From NCBI RefSeq assembly GCF_003752415.1, contig NZ_RKHG01000001.1, forward strand, positions 1,984,001-2,048,000: a stretch of 64,000 nucleotides of DNA. The letters are read 5' to 3'. The first letter of the stretch is position 1; each line of letters opens with the position of its first letter. The notes below the pieces were generated by a model. That model saw only the letters and a list, made by a program, of their open reading frames with translations. It was not told the DNA's origin and ran no database searches. This document shows positions 7,532 to 14,444 of this stretch, piece by piece. The position numbers and the translations under genes were made by a program. Origin of the DNA: Luteococcus japonicus. GTDB lineage: Bacteria; Actinomycetota; Actinomycetes; Propionibacteriales; Propionibacteriaceae.

Positions 7532-9808
7532 TCAGCGTCCCTGCTCGAATTCACGCACCGCAGCAACCGCCAGATCGGGCTGGTCGCTGAAGACGTGATC
7601 CATGCCGGCCGCGAGGAAGGCCTTGATCTCACCCTTCATGTCACCGATCTCGGCCGGGTTGGCCGAGCTCTTGAAGTTGGTGGGCAGGAAGCTGTTCTCG
7701 GCACGGAAGGTCCAGCCGGTCACCTCGAGGCCCGCGTCGTGGGCATTCTTGATGGCAGCCGACGGCTTGTCCAGGGACCCGTCCTTCTTCTTGGGGATCA
7801 TCACGTTCTTGCAGAGCCCGACGCTGTCGGCGTACTTGGCGATCTTCTTCATGCCCGACGCCGTCACCATGTCCTTGTAGGTGGTGGTGTTGCCGGTGGC
7901 CACGAAGTCGGCCGGAGCACCGGAGCAGTCGATGAGCTGCACCAGCTGGACCTTGGTCATCTGGTTGAGCTCCTGCAGGTTGCCCACCTCGAAGCTCTGG
8001 ATCTGGGTCGGGGAGTTCTTGCGGCCGTAGCCATTGGCCTCCAGCACCTTCACGGTGCCCTCCTCCTGGCTCAGGCCGATCGAGTCGAAGTAGCTGCCGT
8101 GCTTGATCTCGGGGATCACGCCGACGGGCTTGCCGCTGCAGGTCTTCGAACGACGGGCCAGGTCGACCACCTCGTCGAAGGTGGGCACCTGGTACAGGCC
8201 GTCGAACTTGGCGCTGCCGGGGCGAAGCTCACCCAGACGCTCCTTGGCGCGCAGCGCGCGCAGCTCCGCCAGCGTGAAGTCCTCGGTGAACCAGCCGGTG
8301 ATCTTGCTGCCGTCGATGGTCTTGGTGGTCTTGCGGTCGGCGAACTCGGGGCGATCGGCCACATTGGTGGTGCCCGTGATGTCGTTCTCGTGCCGGTCCA
8401 CCAGCACGCCGTCCTTGGTGCTCACCAGGTCCGGCTCGATGTAGTCGGCGCACTGGTTGATGGCCTCTTCGTAGGCGGCCAGGGTGTGCTCGGGACGGTA
8501 TCCGGAGGCGCCACGGTGCGAGAAGACGGTGTGCTCCTTGCTGGCCGCGGGCACCTTCTTCTTCGCCAGGTCCACGATGATCATCTCGGTGTTGTCCGGG
8601 GTGCCGGGCTTGCGGGCATCATTGCCGGGGTAGTTGTTGTCGTCGGCAACCAGCAGGCGGCCGTCCTTGAGGCGCACGACGGTCTCGACGCTCTGGAAGG
8701 GGAACTTGAAGGTCTCCTCCACGCCGTAGCCGGGATCGGTCTGCATGCCGATGCCGTCTGGGTTGTCGATCTTCAGCAGGTCGACGACCAGCTTCTTGAC
8801 CAGGAAGCCGTCCTTCTCCTGCTTGTTCAGGTTGATCTCGTAGATGCGCTTGGTGACGGACTTGGCGCCCCAGAAGTCGTCGCGCTCGACGACGAGCATC
8901 TTCTTGCCGTCGGTCATGAAGGCGTCGCCGACCAGGTTGTCATCGGTGTCGGCCTGGTACTTCCAGGTGCGGCCCGTGTACTTGTTGGTGCGGGTGTCGA
9001 ACTGGCTGATGACGCGGGTGCGCTTGTCGTCGCCGTTCAGGTAGCCCTCGAGGATCGGGTACAGGTAGCGGCCGTTCTGGCTGGTCGCCATCGCCTCGAA
9101 GCCCTTGGAATTGCGCAGCGTGGCGGCTTCGCCCTTGGCCAGCAGGGGACTGCTGGGGCTCTTCACGCCAGGCATGGGAACCGGGGCCTGCAGCAACACG
9201 CCGTCGGCGCTGAAGTGCAGGATGTAGGGGCCGAACTCCTCGCCGATCCAGAAGCTGCCGTCCTTGGCGACGACCATGGACTCGACGTCGAAGTCCGCGC
9301 CGGTCAGGTGGCGCTGCTTGGTGTTCTCGTTGACGATCTTGAAGCCGGCATTGTGGTGCGGGTCACGCAGCTGCACGAACTTCTTGACCTGGATCTTGCC
9401 CTTGCCGCCGTCGGCGGTCTCCCACTGCGGCTTGACCTTGTAGATGCGCAGCAGGAAGTCGTCGGAATTGGCCTTGGCGCCGAAGCCGTTGTCGGGCAGG
9501 CCCCAGAAGCTTCCGTCACCGATCTCCGCCATCGCGGAGAAACCGGGGATGACCTGGCCGGGGAAGGGGCCCTTGCGGCCATTGGCCTCGGTGACCTTGG
9601 CACCGGACTCGGGGCCCTTGGCGATGTAGTCGGCGCTCAGCGAGGCGCGGGCATCCAGGGTGGGGACGACGGTCTTGGTCGTGGCCACCTTGGGAGCGGG
9701 CTTGTCCGCGGGAGCGGCATGGACAGGGACGATGGCTGCAAGAGGCATGACCAACGCGGCCGAGCCGATGGCTGCGGCGGCGAGGCGTGAGATGTGTGGG
9801 GTACGCAT
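7532..9808 (-). CDS. Secreted esterase-like (phytase-like) / glycerophosphodiester phosphodiesterase fusion
   Basis: A 758-residue exported protein. Residues 1-31 are a Sec signal peptide ending VHA-AP. Residues about 60-420 form a phytase-like esterase domain (beta-propeller type; motifs SFWIGEEFGPY, VVERDDFWG, VADDNNYPGNDAR). Residues about 425-758 form a GDPD TIM barrel with the catalytic HRG at H431-R432, then EPD, HE and a late VFSDQP. GDPD enzymes release glycerol-3-phosphate from glycerophosphodiesters or teichoic acids. Fusion of the two domains is known in actinobacteria and suggests phosphate or glycerol scavenging outside the cell. The gene is monocistronic. A phosphate-starvation operator was not identified. 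Confidence 0.88.
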   Translation of the reverse strand: MRTPHISRLAAAAIGSAALVMPLAAIVPVHAAPADKPAPKVATTKTVVPTLDARASLSADYIAKGPESGAKVTEANGRKGPFPGQVIPGFSAMAEIGDGSFWGLPDNGFGAKANSDDFLLRIYKVKPQWETADGGKGKIQVKKFVQLRDPHHNAGFKIVNENTKQRHLTGADFDVESMVVAKDGSFWIGEEFGPYILHFSADGVLLQAPVPMPGVKSPSSPLLAKGEAATLRNSKGFEAMATSQNGRYLYPILEGYLNGDDKRTRVISQFDTRTNKYTGRTWKYQADTDDNLVGDAFMTDGKKMLVVERDDFWGAKSVTKRIYEINLNKQEKDGFLVKKLVVDLLKIDNPDGIGMQTDPGYGVEETFKFPFQSVETVVRLKDGRLLVADDNNYPGNDARKPGTPDNTEMIIVDLAKKKVPAASKEHTVFSHRGASGYRPEHTLAAYEEAINQCADYIEPDLVSTKDGVLVDRHENDITGTTNVADRPEFADRKTTKTIDGSKITGWFTEDFTLAELRALRAKERLGELRPGSAKFDGLYQVPTFDEVVDLARRSKTCSGKPVGVIPEIKHGSYFDSIGLSQEEGTVKVLEANGYGRKNSPTQIQSFEVGNLQELNQMTKVQLVQLIDCSGAPADFVATGNTTTYKDMVTASGMKKIAKYADSVGLCKNVMIPKKKDGSLDKPSAAIKNAHDAGLEVTGWTFRAENSFLPTNFKSSANPAEIGDMKGEIKAFLAAGMDHVFSDQPDLAVAAVREFEQGR

Positions 9809-9891
9809 GCGCCCCAGCCCATCAGGTTCAGCTGAGCGTCAGGTTTACGGCGGATGTGCCCCGGGTGAACTTTCGGGCGACCCCGGCAAGC

Positions 9892-9951
9892 CGCTCGGGT
9901 CCGTGGCTTCCGCTCGGGTTGCCACACGAGCGGAAGCCACAAACCCGAGCG
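9892..9951. repeat. 60-bp imperfect palindrome, family 1 copy 2
   Basis: Outer arms CGCTCGGGT/ACCCGAGCG and inner arms GTGGCTTCCGCTCG/CGAGCGGAAGCCAC can fold into one long hairpin with a GTTGCCACA loop. In inverted orientation it aligns end to end with the element at 389-448. It lies between the divergent phosphodiesterase and ArsR-type genes. Confidence 0.65.
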
Positions 9952-9997
9952 TCGTGCACCAAGAACTCTTGAAGCATTTATTTCGAAAGACTAGTTC

Positions 9998-10552
9998 ATG
10001 TTCATGGCCAGTCACTCGCCCGCGCGCAGCACCGTCATCACCCCGGACCAGCTCAAGGCCTGCGCACATCCGTTGCGCATCGCCCTGCTGGAGCAGCTGG
10101 GCTGGCACGGCGCCCTCACAGCCAGTCAGATCGCCGAACTCGTCGACGAGTCACCATCCAACTGCTCTTGGCACCTGCGGCGGCTCGCCCAGGCAGGTCT
10201 GGTGGAGCGAGCCGAGGGCCAGAACCGTCGCGATCGGCCCTGGCAGCTCACCTTCGACCAGTACGCCTTCGACGCGAACCTGAACTCCATCACCCCGGAT
10301 CTGCTCGCGCACCGCCAGACCGACCGGATGCTCACCGCACGACGCCGCCGGGGAGGCCCGCCCCAGACCCATGCCACCCATGCCGCCTGGCTCACCCCAG
10401 CCGAGGCGGAGGCCGTGATGGTGCACCTGGAAGCAGCTCGACGGGCCGTGGAGGACGCGACGAAGAACCGCACCGACCCGACCCAGCGCCCCGCAGACGC
10501 CATCGCCTATGAGCTGGTGCAGTGGTTGGTCCCTGTCGAGGGCGGAGCATGA
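9998..10552 (+). CDS. ArsR-type winged-helix transcriptional regulator
   Basis: The protein has 184 residues. An N-terminal winged helix (about 15-85) contains LKACAHPLRIALLEQL, the recognition helix SPSNCSWHLRRLAQAGLV, and a wing with basic GQNRRDRPW. This matches helix_turn_helix_5/ArsR-like regulators. The C-terminal half is a helical extension often used for dimerisation. A second ATG two codons on (10004) is a possible start. Its stop overlaps the start of an MFS transporter (ATGA at 10549-10552), the classic regulator-plus-exporter pair, so it probably controls that exporter in response to an exported drug or metabolite. The ligand is unknown. Confidence 0.85.
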   Translation: MFMASHSPARSTVITPDQLKACAHPLRIALLEQLGWHGALTASQIAELVDESPSNCSWHLRRLAQAGLVERAEGQNRRDRPWQLTFDQYAFDANLNSITPDLLAHRQTDRMLTARRRRGGPPQTHATHAAWLTPAEAEAVMVHLEAARRAVEDATKNRTDPTQRPADAIAYELVQWLVPVEGGA

Positions 10553-11790
10553 CCTCCGCCCGGGAGCTGCTGCGCGCGCCGCTCTACGGGCGCTGGTTGG
10601 CCGGGCGTGCCGTGAGCTGGTTCGGCGACACGGTGATGATCCTCGCGCTCAGCATCTGGGTGAAGTCACTGACCGGCAGCTCGTCGCAAGCAGGTGTCAC
10701 GCTGGCCTTCTTCATGGCCCCGCAGCTGCTCGCACCGCTGGCCGGCCAGCTGGTGGACCACATTCCCCGCCGCGTGGTGCTGGTGGCGGGGAACCTGCTG
10801 TCCGCGGTGACCCTGGTGCCACTGTGGTGGGTGCACCGGCCTGATCAGGCATGGGTGATCTGGGCGGCCGCGGTGGGCTACGGCCTGTCCGGAGTGCTGC
10901 TCTCGTCCGCCTCCATGGCGCTGCAGCGATCCATCACGCCCGACGAGTTCTTGGCCCGCGCCCAGGGCCTCCAGCAAACTGTCGGGACCTCCTTCCAGCT
11001 GCTGGCACCGCTGGTGGGAGCCGCCCTGTTCGCCACACACGGTGGCCGCGGCCCCACAGCCGTCGCCATCACCTGCTTCCTCGCAGGTGCGGTGCTATTC
11101 GCGAGCTTCCCCGAACCCGCCGAGGACGATCCATCGGAGCAGGTCGGGCTGTGGCGGCAGATGACCGCTGGGCTGGAACACATCTGGCGGCACAAGCCGC
11201 TCCTGGACGCAATGACGGCGATGCTGCTGGTCAACTGCGTCGCCGGACTGTTGGAAGGGGCGATGTACTCCGTGACCGATACCTTCGGGCGTAGCGCCGC
11301 CTGGGCCGGCACGATCGCCAGTGCGCAAGGGGCCGGGATGGTTGCCGGATCCCTGGCGGCCTCACGAGTGGTGGAGAGGATCGGCGAGATCCACTCCATG
11401 ACCGTCGGGTTGTCCATCAGTGCCGTGCTGGTGCTCCTCGCCGCGGCCACCCCGACGTTGTGGACCTACCTGGCGGTGGTGGTGGCGATCGGGGCCTTCC
11501 TGCCGATGGTCTTCGTCGCCGCCGGGACCCTGCAGCAGCGCGTCACGCCCAACCACCTGATGGGGCGGGTGGGCACCGCCATGGCACCCCTGTTCAGCCT
11601 CAGCAGCGTCGGAGCGATGAGCGTGGGCGCAATGCTGGTGGACACCGTCAGTTTCCGCCAGATCCATCCCCTCGTCACGGTGGGCATGGCGGGTTCGGCC
11701 GTCTGGCTGCGGCTTGCCACCCGACGGCGCAGCCACCCTGGCGCCCCCCAGCCCCAGGATCAGAGCTCGCGGACCACCTTCGCCGGCTGA
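10549..11790 (+). CDS. MFS exporter (DHA3-like)
   Basis: A 413-residue membrane protein with 12 predicted helices. It opens with the MFS motif WLAGRAVSWFGDTVMILALSIWV and has a loop motif GQLVDHIPRRVVL between helices 2 and 3. The closest architecture is the macrolide/tetracycline-type exporter family (MefA-like). The start at 10549 overlaps the regulator stop, so it is translationally coupled. The last 31 bases overlap, on the opposite strand, the end of the maltose acetyltransferase gene. The substrate cannot be read from the sequence. Confidence 0.85.
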   Translation: MTSARELLRAPLYGRWLAGRAVSWFGDTVMILALSIWVKSLTGSSSQAGVTLAFFMAPQLLAPLAGQLVDHIPRRVVLVAGNLLSAVTLVPLWWVHRPDQAWVIWAAAVGYGLSGVLLSSASMALQRSITPDEFLARAQGLQQTVGTSFQLLAPLVGAALFATHGGRGPTAVAITCFLAGAVLFASFPEPAEDDPSEQVGLWRQMTAGLEHIWRHKPLLDAMTAMLLVNCVAGLLEGAMYSVTDTFGRSAAWAGTIASAQGAGMVAGSLAASRVVERIGEIHSMTVGLSISAVLVLLAAATPTLWTYLAVVVAIGAFLPMVFVAAGTLQQRVTPNHLMGRVGTAMAPLFSLSSVGAMSVGAMLVDTVSFRQIHPLVTVGMAGSAVWLRLATRRRSHPGAPQPQDQSSRTTFAG

Positions 11791-12338
11791 CCCAACGGCA
11801 CCACATTGGCGGGCAGGCTCTTGCTGACGATCGCCCCGGCACCCACCACGGTGTTGTCCCCGATGGTGACGCCGGGCAGCACGATCACCCCGCCGCCGAG
11901 CCACACATTGTCACCGATCATGATGGGCTCGGCGGCCTCCAGTTTGTCGCGTCGCTGCTGCGGGTCCAGCGGGTGCGTGGGCGTGAGCAGCTGCACATTG
12001 GGGCCGATCTGGCAGTCCTCCCCGATGCTGATCCTCGCCACGTCCAGCGCCGTCAGGTTGTAGTTGATGAAGGTGCGGGCGCCGATGCTGATCTGGCCGC
12101 CGTAGTCCACGTGCAGCGGGGGCTTGATGTAGGCACCCTCACCCAGCTCCCCGATCAGCTCCTCCAACAGGCTTCGGGCATTGTCCGGATCCTCCACACT
12201 GGCCTGCAGGTAGCGCTCCTGCAGCTCGACGGCGCGCTGCGCCAGGCGCCCGCTCTCCGGGTCGTCGGCGATGTAGAGGTCTCCCGCCAGCATCCGCTCG
12301 CGGTTGGTCCTGGGGTCTCCGGCGAAGTAGTCGCTCAT
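11760..12338 (-). CDS. maa: Maltose O-acetyltransferase / galactoside O-acetyltransferase family
   Basis: A 192-residue acetyl-CoA-dependent transferase of the left-handed beta-helix class. The N-terminal Mac domain has ERMLAGDLYIADDPE, followed by hexapeptide repeats such as ISIGEDCQIGPNV and IMIGDNVWLGGGVIV. The catalytic histidine sits in LLTPTHPLD. These enzymes acetylate maltose, glucose or galactosides; length and motifs fit Maa. The -10 box at 12345-12350 ends 6 bases before the ATG, so the mRNA is probably leaderless. It is convergent with and slightly overlaps the MFS gene. Confidence 0.88.
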   Translation of the reverse strand: MSDYFAGDPRTNRERMLAGDLYIADDPESGRLAQRAVELQERYLQASVEDPDNARSLLEELIGELGEGAYIKPPLHVDYGGQISIGARTFINYNLTALDVARISIGEDCQIGPNVQLLTPTHPLDPQQRRDKLEAAEPIMIGDNVWLGGGVIVLPGVTIGDNTVVGAGAIVSKSLPANVVPLGQPAKVVREL

Positions 12339-12344
12339 GATTCG

Positions 12345-12350
12345 ACGCTA
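12345..12350 (-). promoter_or_regulatory. -10 box TAGCGT for maa; predicted leaderless
   Basis: On the minus strand TAGCGT is followed by CGAATC and then the ATG at 12338, a 6-base gap with no Shine-Dalgarno. Confidence 0.5.
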
Positions 12351-12386
12351 CCCCGCCGGAGACCGATGGGGCCCCGATGCGGATAG

Positions 12387-12461
12387 TCGCAACAGATCCC
12401 AAACCGCTCCCCACTGCAACTACTGCACTGGGGAGCGATTTGGGATCTGTCCTGAATATCC
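12387..12461. repeat. 75-bp palindromic element, family 2 copy 1
   Basis: The core hairpin runs from ACAGATCCCAAA to TTTGGGATCTGT with loop GCAACTACTGC. The flanks TCGCAACAGAT and ATCTGTCCTGAAT are shared with the element at 46758-46833 read in reverse. The arms differ in sequence between the two copies but remain self-complementary. It lies upstream of maa and downstream of the nei-like gene. Confidence 0.65.
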
Positions 12462-12482
12462 AGCCCCGGGTCCGAACCTCCC

Positions 12483-13268
12483 TCAGCCCAACGGCTGGCA
12501 GCGAGGGCACCACCAGACCAGGCGCTCCTGCGTGGCCGGGCCGTACTCCTCGCACTCGATCCGGGTGCGGCAGCGGGGGCAGGGCTTGCCGGCGCGGCCG
12601 TAGACCCAGCGCCCGTCGCGGCCCGACGCGGTGGGCACCCACGGCCCGGGCCCCTTGTTGGCAGAAAGCAGCCGCCGGGCGGTGCGCACCAGGTTGGCGA
12701 GGTCCGCCACCTCCGCCACGGGGGTACGCGGGTGGACCCGCTGGTGGAAGAGGGATTCGGCGCGGTAGATGGTGCCGATCCCGGCCAGATTGCGCTGGTC
12801 CAGCAGCGCTTCGCCGATCGTCCGTGCGGGCTCCCGCAACAGGTTGACAACGGCCAGGTCCTCGTCCCAGCCGGGCCCGAGCAGGTCCGGCCCCAGATGT
12901 CCCACCACCTCGTCCTCGTGGTCGGTGCGGACCAGGTCCACCATCCCCAGCCTCAGCCCGACGGCCTGCTTCTGCTCGGTGGTCAGCAGGGCACGGACCT
13001 CGTGGGCCGGCCCGGGCGTTCGGGCACTGGCCTCGACGACCTTCCAGGTGCCGTCCATCCTCAAGTGGGTGTGGATGGTCCACCCGCCGTCGAGCCTGGT
13101 CAGCTGGTGTTTCCCACGCGGCACCACCTCCAGCACACGCTGTCCGACGAGCTCGGCCGCTGCCGCCGCGGCAGCGGGCACCCGCAACTCCGCCCGGGTC
13201 AGCACCTGCCCGGACAGGGCGCGGTGCAATGTGGCGCAGGAACGGAAGACGGCATCACCCTCGGGCAT
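12483..13268 (-). CDS. Fpg/Nei-family DNA glycosylase (Nei2-like)
   Basis: A 261-residue bifunctional base-excision glycosylase. It starts MPEGDAVFR, where Pro2 is the catalytic nucleophile after Met removal and Glu3 the acid. A helix-two-turn-helix region has QRNLAGIGTIYRAE, and a C-terminal zinc finger has CPRCR and CPRCQ. These features fit endonuclease VIII (Nei2) of actinobacteria, which removes oxidised pyrimidines. The start at 13268 is fixed by the need for Pro2; the frame is open for 23 more codons upstream. It overlaps by 14 bases the end of the AlkZ-like gene on the same strand, forming a repair operon. Confidence 0.92.
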   Translation of the reverse strand: MPEGDAVFRSCATLHRALSGQVLTRAELRVPAAAAAAAELVGQRVLEVVPRGKHQLTRLDGGWTIHTHLRMDGTWKVVEASARTPGPAHEVRALLTTEQKQAVGLRLGMVDLVRTDHEDEVVGHLGPDLLGPGWDEDLAVVNLLREPARTIGEALLDQRNLAGIGTIYRAESLFHQRVHPRTPVAEVADLANLVRTARRLLSANKGPGPWVPTASGRDGRWVYGRAGKPCPRCRTRIECEEYGPATQERLVWWCPRCQPLG

Positions 13269-14355
13269 CGAAGAAGTCCACCATCCTCTGCACCTGCTCC
13301 GCCAACCGCTGGCCCTCGGGGTCCACACCGTCGGCAAGGTGCAGCTGCACCTGCACCGAAGGCCCGGCCTTCCGGGATGACTTCATGCGTCGGAAGCAGC
13401 CGACGTCGACGCCGTCGACGATCACGAAGCCCCACCCGGCCTCGGCGGCGCTGAGGTGTTGTTCCCCCAACCGATGCCCGGGCAGGCGCGGGAAATGCGG
13501 CCGGTCGTGGCTGAGGAAGGCCTCGTCGAAGGTGGGCAAGAGCAGGACGCCGCCCAGACCATCGGCCGGGAGCTCCGTCGACGGCAGGCTCCACAGGTCC
13601 ACCTCGTCGACCACCTCATGGGTGAAGTCCGGTGCCGCGAAGACGGCCAGCGCCTCGCGCTTGGTGATGGTGCACCACCGCTGCAGGTCCTTGATGGAGG
13701 TGGGCCCGTGGCCGGTGACGAAGCGTCGCACCAGCCGATCGGTGGCCTCCTCCCGGCGCAGCGGCGCAGCGGCAGGAACCACCGAATCCAGCAGGGTGTA
13801 GCTGTGCTCACCCTTGTCGGTCAGAGGTCCGGAGCAGATCAGGCCGCACAGCTCGGCCACAATCAGCAGGTGCGCCACCACCTGCCCCTGCTGCGGGAAG
13901 CCGGTGCCGGGCAGGTGCGGCTGGAGCTCCTTGCGGGTCATCGGACCACGCGACAGCAGGTCTGTGAACACGGAGAAGGCCTGCGCCTGCACCTCGTCGG
14001 TGATCCCCAGCTGCCGATGCCGCCCCCGCGAACCGGACAAGACCTTGGGAGAGGTCAGTTCCAGCAGCCAGCGGATGTCGCCGCGGTGCACGTAGTGCCA
14101 GGTGGGCCGCAGGACGTGGGTGCGCAGCACCTCGCCGGAACTGACCGCCGCCCGCACCGTCTCGTCGTCGGCGACGCCCGCTCGCAGCCCCAGCGACCAG
14201 CGGGACAACGGCGGGTCCTGCGCCTGCACGGCCAGCGAATGCCGCACCACCTCCGCGACGCTCGTCGCACGCGGTCCGGTGAGCTGCTGTTGGGCAAGGC
14301 GCCGCCGAATGATGGCCTCGACGAACTCGGACGTCGGGAGAAGGGTCTCGGGCAC
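13255..14355 (-). CDS. AlkZ-like winged-helix DNA glycosylase (HTH_42, formerly DUF1006)
   Basis: A 366-residue protein of the winged-helix family that includes AlkZ, which unhooks interstrand crosslinks or bulky alkyl adducts. It has the catalytic-type Gln-x-Gln motif at Q44-A45-Q46 (AVQAQDP). Tandem winged-helix units follow, with RPTWHYVHRGDIRWLLEL and later GVLLLPTFDEAFLSHDRPH, both typical of the family. The start is a GTG, chosen for normal length and a GAGG just before it. The overlap with the Nei-type gene supports a two-gene DNA-repair operon. The substrate (crosslink or alkylated base) is inferred from the family. Confidence 0.85.
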   Translation of the reverse strand: MPETLLPTSEFVEAIIRRRLAQQQLTGPRATSVAEVVRHSLAVQAQDPPLSRWSLGLRAGVADDETVRAAVSSGEVLRTHVLRPTWHYVHRGDIRWLLELTSPKVLSGSRGRHRQLGITDEVQAQAFSVFTDLLSRGPMTRKELQPHLPGTGFPQQGQVVAHLLIVAELCGLICSGPLTDKGEHSYTLLDSVVPAAAPLRREEATDRLVRRFVTGHGPTSIKDLQRWCTITKREALAVFAAPDFTHEVVDEVDLWSLPSTELPADGLGGVLLLPTFDEAFLSHDRPHFPRLPGHRLGEQHLSAAEAGWGFVIVDGVDVGCFRRMKSSRKAGPSVQVQLHLADGVDPEGQRLAEQVQRMVDFFDARG

Positions 14356-14380
14356 ACCTCATCGTGACATGGCCCGGAGG

Positions 14381-14424
14381 AGCGTGGAGGGTAGCCACCG
14401 AGCTCGGTGGCCACCATCCACGCT
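14381..14424. terminator. 44-bp near-perfect palindrome, probable terminator after the YhgE-like gene
   Basis: The 22-base arms match at 20 of 22 positions around a central GAGCTC. It lies between the stop of the YhgE-like gene and the start of the AlkZ-like gene, both on the minus strand. Confidence 0.55.
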
Positions 14425-14444
14425 TTTCAGATCCGCCGAATCCG

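Noticed and set aside
7595-9790. A 731-codon plus-strand ORF opposite the phosphodiesterase gene
   Set aside because: It is the antisense shadow of a clear GDPD gene. Its translation is rich in Val, Leu, Gly and His without domains, as expected from complementing high-GC3 codons.
9892-9951. Family 1 palindrome as a simple terminator
   Set aside because: It lies between divergent genes with no T-run, so no transcript should need to end there.
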